A program made the translations under genes and the position numbers. A stretch of 64,000 nt of DNA, from NCBI RefSeq assembly GCF_021155775.2, contig NC_060233.1, positions 8,744,782 through 8,808,781 on the forward strand, written 5' to 3'. The stretch is from Neodiprion pinetum (lineage: Eukaryota; Arthropoda; Insecta; Hymenoptera; Diprionidae). The notes beneath the pieces were generated by a model. The model searched no databases. It was not told the origin of the DNA and worked only from the letters and a program-made list of their open reading frames with translations. Below are positions 38,101 through 51,500 of this stretch, in pieces; positions within the stretch are counted from its first letter, which is position 1, and the number at the start of each line of letters is the position of its first letter.

Positions 38101-40269
38101 AGAGAGTGAAAGTGACGGGGCGAGGGAGAGAGAGGGCGAATTTTGATTCCCGGAGTCGAGAAATCACGGATTCGCCAATTTCTACGAGCGCGAGGGATGT
38201 TAAAATAAGCAAATGAGGAGAGTTCGGGCGCAATGAAGCTTCCGGTTTGCAGGAAAAGAAAATATAAAATTCCTGACGTCTGTCTGTTTGGAATCTGCGC
38301 GGGTATATTATAATATTATATGGGTTCCTGAGAAAAGAATTAATTTCGCTCTCTCCCTATATTTTCGCTTTGTGCATAACGTCGATTTTCATCCTTATCC
38401 CATCCGTTTAACCGAGTTTTAATTAACAAACTCGCGATTGAAGTCTTATATCGGAATTTTTTCATTTCGTACCTGATTCATTTGATTCCTGAACCTCAAT
38501 TACAGTCATACTGCAAACTGAAAATTATACTGGCTTGGATCTTGGTCCGTAGTTTGGCCATTTATGACCTCTGATTGGAACAGTTTAAATGACAATTGCA
38601 GATTTCCGTTTCCTCTATGGCTCGTACCATTATAATCAATTCAGTTACTTCTCAACGAGATAAATCATTTTGCAACGCGATATTCTCGTACTGTTGGTAT
38701 ATTCTTCGATCAGTTTTGCTTATACTACCAAACATGAGAACTCAAATAATCCAATTTATAAGTACGGTTGATATACGTTCTCCACCATGTTGCAGTCGGT
38801 TGAGTTTCGCATACAACGATTACATATTTGATATCTGAAAATTGAACATTTCAGTTCAGTAAATCCGTTTTATAAAACGAAAGTGGGGCTCCTTGCTAGA
38901 GGCTATTTCATGGAAACTACAATGGGTATGAAAGCGATTTTCTAACGAATGGATATCACTTGTGTACGAAATATGAACGTCATATATGTATACATATTCA
39001 TGCTGGCAAATAAAAAATATACAAAGCCTTCGCTTCTCATTCGTCTGAAAGTCGATATTGAAGTTAAAAAAAGAACGGATAGGTATGTACCATGGGCAAA
39101 CTGGAAAACATGAATGAAATATAGGTATGTGGGTACGTCGTATATTTGGACCTCTGTAGATTTGAGGACAAAGTTACACTGCGGTCCGTGGGTACAAATA
39201 TAGTATGTACAACTATTGGAGACGAGTGTGAAGAACTAAGTTTGCAACATCGAATGTTTGCAACTACTCATTGAAGGATTGGTGGGAAACAATATGTGAT
39301 GAGTTTCTATCTACCGCTTAAAAACGTTCCAGGAGGATAACGACACACAGGAAAGTTCCATTTCAAACAGAAGTGAACTGTTGAACGAACTGGACACGGA
39401 TCGCGGTCATTTTATTTATAGATGTATGAGTATATTGGAAAAGGGTGGATTTCCGGTCTATGAGCGAATAGAATGGACTTAACCTAACGTGTCAGAAAGG
39501 GTGCTCTATATTCTGTATGAAACGTCTGGAAGATCGACGTCGGTTCGATTACGCCGCTTGAATTACAATGTGTTTGAACAACTCAACGCGAGGTTATTCC
39601 CGGCAAAACAGGCAAGGTGAATAAAATCATGTGCCGGGTGAGTTCTGGGAATATCTATGAATATCCTTGTTGGGAAAAATGAGTTTTGAGGACAAAGAGT
39701 TTCATATTTTCGCGGCTAACTCGCGATGGACTGAACTTTTCTCGCTTGGATTGAATCAGTGTCTTAATCGGTTGAATAAAGGGGGATCAACTCATGTGAA
39801 GCTCAGATACGTTGCATGAACCAATTTCGAGTTGTATGTTGCGGGGTTGGGATATTCTTGTTTTCACGAATAACTGAAGAACGGTTGTATATTATTAATT
39901 AGAGAGCCAATTACTTTGGAATGATTGAGAGCGTAATGTCGGGTCCGTCGGATTGAGACTGAAGGAAGTCCGAGATATAAGTCGCCTTGCGTAAAAGTTT
40001 GAATGCCTGGAACTATTCGTCTCAGGATTAGAGTGCAGAACTATTTTCGAACTATTTGGACCCTCGAAAACCGAAGATAAAATACTGGAACATTGTAGAG
40101 ACCGTAAATCGAAAAAATTTTTAAAAAATACGGCAGAATCTACATGTAAAATAAATCGATTGAAATGACCTTTCCAAGACTATTTTATCGCTACGGATTG
40201 AAACACATACATCAACAAGAGCGTATAATTGACGGCACAGAAATGAGGACGTGATATTTTAGTTATTCA

Positions 40270-43200
40270 GCTGGACCTTTTGAGACGTGCTCGCAGCGTA
40301 TTCGCGTTGTGCCCAATCAATTTATCTCGCAAAATTACGTCGGAATAGGACGTGAAAGAATTTATTCCGGCACTATTCAAAATTGCGAAAATTTTCGCCA
40401 AAAATGAAAAGGGGTTGGCCTTACTTTTTCTTCATTTTTGAAGCCGAAAATTTGTGGTCTCAGATTCAGTTCGTGAGACCATTATCTGACTAATTGGACC
40501 CCCCGGAACCCAGAAAACGCAGCGAAAACAGCGTGGGATCAACAGGAGGGAAGTTACAAAGGAAAAAGCACCTGCTGAAAAATGTCGAAAACACAGGTTC
40601 TCGTTTTTCGGCTGTAACTTTTGATGCGTTGATCGCAGCGTATTGGGACTGCGCCCAATCGATTTCTCTCGCAAAATTACGTCGGAATGGTGCATGAAAG
40701 AATTTATTCCAGCACTTTTCAAAATCGCGAAGATTTTCGCCAAAAATGCAAAGGGGTTAGCCTTGCTTTTTTTTTAGCCGAAAAATTTTAGGTTTCAGAT
40801 TTGATTTTAGTGACCGTTTTCTGATCAATCGGACACCCAGGAACTCAGAAAACGCAGCGAAAACAGCGTGGGATCAACAGGAGAGAAGTTACGAAGGAAA
40901 AAGCACCTGCTGAAAAATGTCGAAAACACAGGTTCTCGTTTTTCGGCTGTAACTTTTGATGCGTTGATCGCAGCGTATTGGGACTGCGCCCAATCGATTT
41001 CTCTCGCAAAATTACGTCGGAATGGTGCATTAAAGAATTTATTCCAGCACTTTTCAAAATCGCCAAAATTTTCGCCAAAAATGCAAAGGGGTTAGCCTTG
41101 CTTTTTTTTTAGCCGAAAAATTTTTGGTCCCAGATTCAATTCAAATGACCGTTTTCCGATCAATCAGACCCTCAGGAACTCAGGAAACGCAACGAAAACA
41201 GCGTGAGATCAACAGGAGAGAAGTTACGGAGGAAAAAGCACCTGCTGAAAAATGTCGAAAACACAGGTTCTCGTTTTTCGGCTGTAACTTTTGATGCGTT
41301 GATCGCAGCGTATTGGGACTGCGCCCAATCGATTTCTCTCGCAAAATTACGTCGGAATGGTGCATGAAAGAATTTATTCCAGCACTTTTCAAAATCGCGA
41401 AGATTTTCGCCAAAAATGCAAAGGGGTTAGCCTTGCTTTTTTTTTAGCCGAAAAATTTTTGGTCCCAGATTCAATTCAAATGACCGTTTTCCGATCAATC
41501 AGACCCTCAGGAACTCAGGAAACGCAACGAAAACAGCGTGAGATCAACAGGAGAGAAGTTACGGAGGAAAAAGCACCTGCTGAAAAATGTCGAAAACACA
41601 GGTTCTCGTTTTTCGGCTGTAACTTTTGATGCGTTGATCGCAGCGTATTGGGACTGCGCCCAATCGATTTCTCTCGCAAAATTACGTCGGAATGGTGCAT
41701 TAAAGAATTTATTCCAGCACTTCTCAAAATCGCCAAAATTTTCGCCAAAAATGCAAAGGGGTTAGCCTTGCTTTTTTTTTAGCCGAAAAATTTTTGGTCC
41801 CAGATTCAATTCAAATGACCGTTTTCCGATCAATCAGACCCTCAGGAACTCAGGAATCGCAACGAAAACAGCGTGAGATCAACAGGAGAGAAGTTACGGA
41901 GGAAAAAGCACCTGCTGAAAAATGTCAAAAACACAGGTTCTCGTTTTTCGGCCGTAACTTTTGATGCGTTGATCGCAGCGTATTGGGACTGCGCCCAATC
42001 GATTTCTCTCGCAAAATTACGTCGGAATGGTGCATGAAAGAATTTATTCCAGCACTTTTCAAAATCGCGAAGATTTTCGCCAAAAATGCAAAGGGGTTAG
42101 CCTTGCTTTTTTTTTAGCCGAAAAATTTTAGGTTTCAGATTCGATTTAAATGACCCTCTCCTGACCATTTGGACCCCCAGAAACTCAGAGAACGCAGCGA
42201 AAACAGCGTGGGATCAACAGGAGAGAAGTTACGGAGGAAAAAGCACCTGCTGAAAAATGTCGAAAACACAGGTTCTCGTTTTTCGGCTGTAACTTTTGAT
42301 GCGTTGATCGCAGCGTATTGGGACTGCGCCCAATCGATTTCTCTCGCAAAATTACGTCGGAATGGTGCATGAAAGAATTTATTCCAGCACTTTTCAAAAT
42401 CGCGAAGATTTTCGCCAAAAATGCAAAGGGGTTAGCCTTGCTTTTTTTTTAGCCGAAAAATTTTTGGTCCCAGATTCGATTTAAATGACCGTTTTCCGAT
42501 CAATCAGACCCTCAGGAACTCAGGAAACGCAGCGAAAACAGCGTGGGATCAACAGGAGAGAAGTTACGAAGGAAAAAGCACCTGCTGAAAAATGTCGAAA
42601 ACACAGGTTCTCGTTTTTCGGCCGTAACTTTTGATGCGTTGATCGCAGCGTATTGGGACTGCGCCCAGTCGATTTCTCTTGCAAAATTACGTCGGAATGG
42701 TGCATTAAAGAATTTATTCCAGCACTTTTCAAAATCGCCAAAATTTTCGCCAAAAATGCAAAGGGGTTAGCCTTGCTTTTTTTTTAGCCGAAAAATTTTA
42801 GGTTTCAGATTCGATTTAAATGACCCTCTCCTGACCATTTGGACCCCCAGAAACTCAGAAAACGCAGCGAAAACAGCGTGGGATCAACAGGAGAGAAGTT
42901 ACGAAGGAAAAAGCACCTGCTGAAAAATGTCGAAAACACAAGTTCTCGTTTTTCGGCCGTAACTTTTGATGCGTTGATCGCAGCGTATCGGGACTGCGCC
43001 CAATCGATTTCTCTCGCAAAATTACGTCGGAATGGTGCATGAAAGAATTTATTCCAGCACTTTTCAAAATCGCGAAGATTTTCGCCAAAAATGCAAAGGG
43101 GTTAACCTTGCTTTTTTTTTTGCCGAAAAATTTTTGGTCCCAGATTCGATTTAAATGACCCTTTCCTGACTATTTGGACCCCCAGGAACTCAGAAAACGC

Positions 43201-43670
43201 AGCGAAAACAGCGTGGGATAAACAGGAGAGAAGTTACGAAGGAAAAAGCACCTGCTGAAAAATGTCGAAAACACAGGTTCTCGTTTTTCGGCTGTAACTT
43301 TTGATGCGTTGATCGCAGCGTATTGGGACTGCACCCAATCGATTTCTCTCGCAAAATTACGTCGGAATGGTGCATGAAAGAATTTATTCCAGCACTTCTC
43401 AAAATCGCGAAAATTTTCCTCAAAAATGCAAAGGGGTTAGCCTTGCTTTTTTTTCCATTTTCTAGCTGAAAAATTTTTGGTCCCAGATTCGATTCAAATG
43501 ACCCTTTTCTGACCATTCGGACCCCCAGGAACTCAGAAAACGCAGAGAAAACAGCGTGGGATCAACAGGAGAGAAGTTACGAATGAAAAAGCACCTGTTG
43601 AAAAACGTCGAAAAATACGTGTATCGTCATGGGCCGTAACTCTTGATCCGTTGCTCGCAACGTATTAGCA
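40270..43670. repeat. Tandem satellite array, about ten 335-bp units
   Basis: The landmark GCGTG(G/A)GATCAACAGGAG begins at 40531, 40866, 41201, 41536, 41871, 42206, 42541, 42876, 43211 and 43554. Eight successive steps are exactly 335 bp and the last is 343 because of an 8-nt insertion near 43455. Copies are nearly identical in the middle, while a diverged half-unit precedes the first and the last decays after about 43600, as expected when unequal exchange homogenises array centres. Each unit carries short open frames on both strands, but 335 is not a multiple of three, so they do not chain into a protein. Confidence 0.95.
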
Positions 43671-44170
43671 CCAATTGTAAGATAGCACCACCTTCCTATT
43701 TATTCCTCGAATTTATCGAAACTCAACGGTTCACTCTATTTAGCCTATGAAACAAACTGGTGAGATCTCATTTGTAACTTATCGAGATTACAAGTATGTG
43801 ATATGCGATGCTGGGTGAACTGTGGTACTGGCATTTCCCATGAACAATTAAGTATGAATTTTCAGTCGAGGATTGTTAGTGTCACCTTAGATGTGTTGAA
43901 ATCAATCACATCAGGTGTTGTGATGCATTTATAATTCACCGCAATTCGGAAATGAAAAGACCGGACACGTATGTTAGTCACGTCAAAATACCTTATGTAG
44001 TCATCTTTTACTCATGACATAAGTACGCGAAATAAATACCAGGTTAATTTTCATTACCGTTTCATCATTCTATTCCAATAAACAATTTTTATCAGAAGTG
44101 GTGAAAAAACAACCGCCTGACGCATCGCATTTCTGCAACCTGCGATACACGAATTATTCGGATCCTGCAT

Positions 44171-44520
44171 ACACCGACCTGATGATGGCGGACCCTGTTT
44201 CACTTGTTTTTCACAATGAGTTTTGACGTTTACACCAGAGATGAGTTTCTGGTGTTACTCGGTAGGTGAATGCAGCCAGCATCATGTCGAAATCGGCCAC
44301 TCTCAGATGTTCTGCAACAAGTTCTCAACTCTACCGTCGAAACATCTCTGGGGGCGCAAGCGCACAACGATTTTCGTTAGTCATACCAAAGCCCATTAGG
44401 GAAACTGTCTTTATATTGTTCAGTCAAGGCATGTACCGATCTGAAGATGGCGGACTCTGTCTCACTTGTGGTTGACAATTAATTTTGACGTTTTCATGTG
44501 AGGATTTTCTGTCACCTCCG
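44171..44520. promoter_or_regulatory. Local duplication with GATGGCGGA words upstream of Sen15
   Basis: Segments starting near 44171 and 44443 share GATGGCGGAC(C/T)CTGT(T/C)TCACTTGT, a TGACAAT/CACAATGA block and TTTTGACGTTT, offset by about 272 nt. The second ends about 75 nt before the Sen15 ATG. GAAGATGGCGGA resembles the YY1/Pho recognition sequence, so this may be core promoter, but that is inference from motif and position only. Confidence 0.45.
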
Positions 44521-44594
44521 CTGTTGCAGTTCAGACTTTATATTTACCACGCCATTTTAAACGCATGACAAACGTATAAGGCCCAGTGAGCATA

Positions 44595-45779
44595 ATGTAT
44601 AGCACGTGTCATCCAGCAGTGAGTACCTATTTACCGGTTGACATCTGGAAATTCGCATGTCAGGTGTTAGAATGTGGTCAGAATAAACATTCGCTCACTT
44701 CAAAACCACTTTCTACGTCAGAGACTACGGAAATTAACTAATACGCTTATTCTTTCAGTTTTACGATATAGAAAAACTTGGCTGCACGAATGCTCTGCAA
44801 ATCACGATTGCATTTCAAACATACATAGAACTGTGCGAAGGTATGGATATACTCATCGACTTGATTAAATAATTGTGATCCAACACATCAGACGAAAACA
44901 TCTGGTGGCAGAGAATCTACTATTCTAAGAGAGTTTCATTTAGTTATCAAAGTTTTATCTTATTTTTTATTACGACACATGACTTCATATAACAAAATGA
45001 TGGTTGTTTGGCAGTTTCTTATACCACAATATTCGTATAATACGAATCTAAAACGATTGGTCCATTTCTCTTTGTTATTTTGGTATTTTATCGCTTAAGC
45101 ATGCTCATATGTTTACTGCTAATTTGTCTTCAGGATCTTACAAAGCACAGAATTAAGAACGCTACTGTAGGTGTAACAGGAAACATTCCTTTCTATCTAT
45201 TATAATCAAACATTCCTTTCATTTATGAATCTTGCAAAATCTAAAATTTCAAGTAGCACGTTTTATTTTCATTCCTATTACTGGTTTTAGTGAAACGGTT
45301 TTGGGACGTACAGTACAAGTATAACAAATCACTTGACTTGATCTATCTGGAAGCTTGTGCAACCAAATCATCTCCATTGCAAAAATACATTCCATGGCCA
45401 GCAGTAAATGCCATATCTTTGAATCATATCGAGCAAATGCAAAAGGAATTGAAGAGTGAACGGTAACTTTAGAACTTACTGGTACCATGTCTTCAATCAT
45501 TTACTTGTTGCAGAGAATGGACTGACAATAATTTATATTGTTTCTAGATTGACACTGGTTTTCGTAGAGGGAGACAGTACCAGTATTTATTACTGTGTTT
45601 CAGCTGGACTTGTAAAACCGGCATCGCCAGAACAAAGCAAAGAGTACAAAAAGAGGCAAGAAAAAAAAATTGAATTGGAAAGTGAAATAAGAAAAAATGC
45701 TTCAAATCTCTATGAATTAGCTACTTCGGTAGAAAGTAAAGAGAGTCAAAGCAATCCTGAATTGTCTGCAGGGGATTGA
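44595..45779 (+). CDS. TSEN15: tRNA-splicing endonuclease subunit Sen15, complete
   Basis: Four coding exons: 44595-44618, 44759-44840, 45291-45462, 45548-45779. Phases close at every junction and give 169 residues, against 171 in human. The start is the only Met available: an in-frame TAA lies at 44577-44579. The conserved features follow the family: HPAFYDIEKLGC corresponds to the HPKYLEMMEL region, AFQTYIELCEVKRFWDV to the AFLVYLDLMESKSWHEV region, and LTLVFVEGDSTSIYYCV to the beta-strand block FTLAIVESDSTIVYY. The C-terminus after KPASPEQ is a charged helical tail longer than in human. Known role: Sen15 is a structural subunit of the Sen2-Sen34-Sen54-Sen15 complex that cuts introns from precursor tRNAs; it has no catalytic triad of its own. 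The third-exon acceptor at 45548 was chosen over the AG before 45601 because only 45548 keeps phase. Convergent with PKN. Confidence 0.92.
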
Positions 45780-48522
45780 AACGCACAGTTCATACTTGAA
45801 ATATAAGTCAAGCAGAAGAATTGCTCCGTATAAAATTATTTAAAATAATTGCAGTCAAACAGTTTTTTTTCCTTGTATTTATTGTATGCATAATTTTTCT
45901 TGGGCATATTATAAGTTTATAAATTTTAGAGTTATCACTAAAAACTACGCAATTAATTAATATAATATTGTATCAAGCTGCCACTGCAATTATACGTATC
46001 AAATAAATTAATACTTTAAAATCATCACGTAGGCATCATGGTTATTAGTTGTTTAGTATATAAACTATAAAGTATGAGGCACATAGTACAGTTTTCTTTG
46101 TCATAACAGGTATGTTGAATATTAGGGATAGTGTAATGAATGCATCACCGAACACATCTTAAGATTAAAACCTAACAATGTTATTAGGTAAATGTATGTA
46201 AAAATTGAGTAAGGAAACGTTTTTACTGTACTAGTAAAAACTTTCAAAACAAGAAGTTATATGACTATCTACAATTGAAGATTTATTGGGTATTTCATGT
46301 TGTAATTTATGTTATATACACCATACGAATTTGTTATTTCCCGAATACATGTTAATATGTGCTTCTTTTAGAGTCACGTGCAAATTATTTGATCGCGTAA
46401 CTATACAGTTAAAAGTGGAAGTAATGGAACTCAACATTCAAAGTGATAAATCTTATTACTTGTTAAATAGACAGTTCAGTCATGATCGATAATTATTTAA
46501 TGCTTCGTAAAATAGTAAACAACGATCAAAAAAATATGATGATTAATAATAATAAATCAATCGAGAAGATACCGTAACGTGAGTAGTTTGGTAAGAATTG
46601 CTCTAGCTTAGAAATAAACGGAAAGATTATTTGTTTCCCGGATAAGTGTTCAGTTTTGGCAGTTCAAAGTTGCGTCGATGATATAGAAGCAAAGTAGGTG
46701 AACAATGCCTGCAGAACAATATATTAGTATTTAGCTTATCAAGACGTGTTACTGTAATTATCAATAATTGTTGAAATTATTTCAACACGCATTCAAAAAT
46801 TACAATTTTCTTCATATCAATGAATCGAGGTTGACATTAATACAAAAATCACATATGTATTAGAATAAACTATGTTCTTGGCAACAACTTATACTACGAT
46901 TATGATTCATTATGTTGGATATGCAGTTAAAATGATTTTTCTTTTTTTTTTTTAATTTTATTTATATTAAAATTATTTTACTTTTGACGAATACGATCGT
47001 AATCTATATCTGATCGTTTACCTTCATTTTCTTATAAAGTATAGAATGTATCCTGTGAGATGATTTCTAAAAAGGTATTTAAATTAGGCCGCTAATTAAT
47101 CATACCACAGTTGCCTAATCACCGAAGGTACAAAACTGGATTAAAACTCCATAATGGGTCCATCAGATGTTTTTATGATAAAGTATAACGTGAGCACCTC
47201 CTGATATTGATCAGTGTTGATTATAATATATTATAAAAATGCTTTATAAAATAGTTACCAAATAATTTTTATTTCTTATTTACCATTGTATTAATTTTTT
47301 AATGCAATAAGGCAACTATTCATCGAGATTTTCTCGAAACTATCACAAATATTTGCATTATTTTTATCGATCAATTTTTATTGTTTTTATTTACCAATAT
47401 CTCACGGACAGTAATTTAAGAGAACTGAGCTTTTTGCTCAAGATAGAAAAGCAACTCCGAAATCACATTCAATATTGTTATAGAATATCAGATTGATTGG
47501 TATGAATTTACCAAAATAAGTCCTAGTTATTTAACATGGTTCTTGCATGATTTGTTTTTTTATGAGAAAAATTTTATAACTTCATCAAAATAACCCGTAA
47601 CCTTGATCATTGCTTTGATTGTCAATTATGAAAAGTAAAACTGATACCACATAACCTGGTCCAGATTTAATAGCTTAATAAAAAAATTGCCTTTGAAATG
47701 AGAAAGACTTGTGTTTGTAACAACTAATTATATTCTCAATTCTTATATTTTATCATACTACATAAAACATTTCTCAAGCCTGTAAATATTGTCAAAAGTG
47801 AATGTATTACATCAATGCACTTTGTAACTATGTTGGCATTTTCTGAATTAAACACATGAAACAAGCATGGACTACGTCGACTTTTTTCCCACAATTTTCG
47901 ACACCTACCGTTCGAAAGTTCAATCTCCATTTGAAACCAATGCAAGAAAAATAAACAAAGAAAAAAAAAAAAAAATAAATAAATAATGAGCGAGATTTAG
48001 AGGGTCAATTTTCACTTTAGTGCTGTGATCTTGACAGCAAAATTCAAATTGTGCATTGATCAGTTATCAAACAGGCTGTGAGCAAATAGCATAATTATTA
48101 TAACTTCCGTCCTAACGAGCAAGTTTTCTTTTGGCCAATACAGAGTTTATACACATACTTTCATAAAATTGAATTATACACTTTTGCTGGTAGAAATTTT
48201 ATCTTTTTATAATTCAAAGGCAATATCTCATAATAATACAATTAGAGGACTTAATTTTTACATAATCAATAATCGCAAATGTGCAACTGTAGTTGAAAAA
48301 ATAATATACAATTAATTGTTGATTCATGATTGTGTGTGAATTATTAACTATGTCGTACACATAGGAAAGAAAACGTGCTGGCGTGGAGAATATTACATTG
48401 GAATTACCTACGTGTTGGAAGCAAATTATATCACTGCAAAATAAATTTTGTGAATGAAACTTATAACTCTTATGCGAATGAACACTAGAAGACTACATAG
48501 TCTGCCTCTGTAGCGATTGTAG
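45780..48522. other. Convergent intergenic region (3' ends of Sen15 and PKN)
   Basis: AT-rich non-coding sequence between two tail-to-tail genes. It should contain both 3' untranslated regions. No further gene, RNA or repeat array was recognised. Confidence 0.7.
46002..46007 (+). promoter_or_regulatory. Candidate Sen15 polyadenylation signal AATAAA
   Basis: First canonical AATAAA after the Sen15 stop, 223 nt downstream. Confidence 0.5.
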
Positions 48523-51500
48523 CTAGCACCAATCGGCCATGTATGTGAAATCTCTGAAGAAGTTTTGTTCTTGATCATTGAGCGGCCGAGGATCCTTGGG
48601 TGGTGTTAACTGCGGTTTTTCTGAAGTGAATTCTTCGTCAAAATTACTAACGTCTTCCACGAAATTCTGGAAAAGACGAAAAAAAACACGCGATTAATGA
48701 AAGTAATACATTACTTACTCTATGAATTGTAAATATATTCAAGTGATTAGAACGATGATCGATACATCGATTTTTTGATAGTTTAAAATTCGGTATTGAT
48801 CAAAGATGCTTACAATAACTGGTACAAACGGTGGTTTGACACGTCTCAACAACAAATCATCCCAGGAAATATTTCTGAAAAATGCCTGTTTCTTAACATC
48901 CTCCGCGTCCCTTTCGCTGCTGCCCAATCGTCTATCTGGATTCTTTCTAAGTAGCTATAAGAAAACAAGGAAATTACATCTGGGTTTTACACCGCTGTAG
49001 TGCGTGCAAGGGTCTTTCAACTGACTCTTACCCTTCTCATGATTGCTATAGCCTCTAAAGATAAGAATCGCGGATAGCGAACTTCGTCGTTCACAATAGA
49101 ATCGAATACTTCCTCTTCGTCATCTCCAGGGAATGGAGACTGCAACATAGAAATTCGTTAAGCTTGAGCTTGTACAGATGCTATTTTCAACAAAAGCCTT
49201 CGGTAATAATTGTCTGTCGAAGCTTACCTCACCAACCAGCATCTCAAATATAAGGACACCCAGACCCCACCAGTCTACCGCTCGAGTGTACGAAGTCTCG
49301 GTAAGAACTTCGGGTGCCAAGAACTCCGGGGTCCCACAGAAGGTTCCTGTTCTATCCCCAAATCCCATTCCCTCTTTGCATAGTCCAAAGTCTGCTATTT
49401 TCACGTAACCTTCAGTGTCCAGCAATAAATTATCCAGTTTCAAGTCTCTGAAAGGATCATAGCAAACGTGGTGACTTCGAGTTCGAGCTTCACGTATTTT
49501 GAGCTAGCCTTATATTGAAAGAAATTATATTACCTGTATATAATACGACTCTCATGCAAGTATTGCAATCCAAGAACAACACAGGCTGCGTAAAACACAG
49601 CACGTGGCTCGCCAAATACGTCTGCGTGAATGTGCATCATCAGGTCACCACCAGCTGCGTATTCCATAACGAAACACACGTGTGCCTGCAAATTGAAAAT
49701 AAAAGATTCAGATCATGAGTTATTACAATATAGAGAAAGATAGTGTTAAACAATTAGAACTGATGTGTTTACCTCAGTTTGGAAGCAAGCAAACAGATTG
49801 ACAAGGAACGGGTGGCGTGTTGTATTTGCAACTTCAAATATCCGTTTCTCAGAAAGTAAAGACTCCACCTCGTCCCTCGCAATGATGTCTCCCTTCTTCA
49901 ACGCTTTTATAGCAAAGTATTCCCCAGTATTTCTGTACTGTGATAAAATAACTTTGCCAAAATGACCACGACCAAGAACGGATAGTAATCTGAAATTTTC
50001 TAAGGTCATTCCAGTCACTTGAGAGTGCCGCTTTGACTCGTAGGCATTGTCCTTAAACGGCATTGGCCTGCCAGGCAGCTCGTACACAATCTGGAAGTTT
50101 ATATATTATCATATGAAACCTGTTACATACGTATTATGACATGTAAGTGAAGACAAGTTATTATCCAATATGTTAATTATTATCAGCCATAAGTGTGCGG
50201 CTCAGTCAGCATAAGTACCTGTTAGTCACATGACAACTTTACACCTTTATTTTATTGAATACTTTGTAAAATAAAAAATAAATCAATTTTGTTCAGTTTT
50301 CACGCTATTATGATTACAATATTCTTCCGAGATTAGTAACAGCTCACGAAAAACGGCACGTTCTTCATAATTATCATACAAATGTACAAACATTACGCAG
50401 TAAGTATTATCATTGTAGGCGGGTTAAAGCAGTCATCTTTTATTTATAGTATCGGGGAGCTACTAGGCTTAATCAAATGATGGGCAATTTGGTCTGTACT
50501 ATCACAAAACTGTTAGAAAAAATACCCGTTAAGTTATTCGAAGAAAACCTATGAATCTGACATTGCAGATTGCTGAATTAGTTAAAAACAAATCCCCTTC
50601 AAGATTATTCTGTTCAACTATGTATTTACTTGAATCCGATACCCTACGAATTCATTTAAAAAAATCTTCACAAACAAAATTATTCAGAGTCTGACAAATT
50701 TGAAGAATTACAAAATATTTTCAAAAAATCGCACAAATGTTTTTACTTGTGAACCGTTTTATCCTATAGTTGATATGATCTGCAAAATTGTTTGCACAAG
50801 AAGAAGGACGAAGAAGCTAAGAAGAAACTCGAACATGTATGGAAATTTGTATTTTACTGAAAAGATAGAATAAAAAACTTGAGCAAAATTATCCGATGAA
50901 GTCATCAACACCATTATTGATTTGAGTACTGCAAATTCTGGATGAAAAAAAAAGCAAGTGAATTCTCGAACTTGTAAGCCTAGCATGGACATTACTATAT
51001 ATTATTTAAGGCTGTGGCCGATGATTAATGGTAAATTTATAACACATAATGAACAGCATGAATTGTATTGTAAGCAAGGATTTAAAGAAGGCTGGAATAC
51101 ATGCGTCGATTATGAAGAAAAAAAAACTCTTTCACAACAAGAAAAAAAGCTCAGAAGCAAACAAATCACCCCAGTCATATTATTTACATTTTGCAAATTA
51201 TCAAAGAAGATGTGGTTTGATACAACCGATAGATACTCTCCATCAAAGTTACTCATTGAAAGTAGAATTTTTCCAGAATAACAGAGAATAGGTAAATGAC
51301 GATAATACATCAATTCAATGAAAATTTGTCTTTATAAAGATATCATCAAGATTTTTCTCATTAGCAACATACATTCCTCATGAATTTTCCATAAAGTATG
51401 AACAAGTCGGTAAGTAGTGATGCGGTGGCCTACTTTGCGATAGTATAGAGATAAAATAAAAAACAGGCAGACAAAGCCATGCTGTGTGTAGTAGGAGGCA

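Larger units (their letters stand above)
31043..44594. other. Intergenic region between FAM20C and Sen15
   Basis: The first 0.8-1.1 kb is presumably the FAM20C 3' untranslated region. From about 32.2 to 40.2 kb I see no supported gene; open frames of up to 156 codons (for example minus 34337-34807 and minus 32532-32951) show no family motif or matching splice structure. The 335-bp satellite occupies 40270-43670. A local duplication lies just before the Sen15 start. Confidence 0.65.

Noticed and set aside
40432..43516. Recurrent 67-108 codon open frames on both strands in the satellite, looking like a multicopy gene family
   Set aside because: They recur because the 335-bp unit recurs. The unit length is not a multiple of three, and plus and minus frames are shadows of each other.
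45601..45779. A shorter last Sen15 exon starting after the CAG at 45600
   Set aside because: This acceptor breaks phase with the preceding exon and would remove the conserved EGDSTSIYY strand; the TAG acceptor before 45548 restores both.
48739..48927. PKN exon reading on past 48814 to a stop at 48739
   Set aside because: The GTAAGC donor at 48813 ends the exon, and the next exon restores the conserved EDVSNFDEEFTSE tail.
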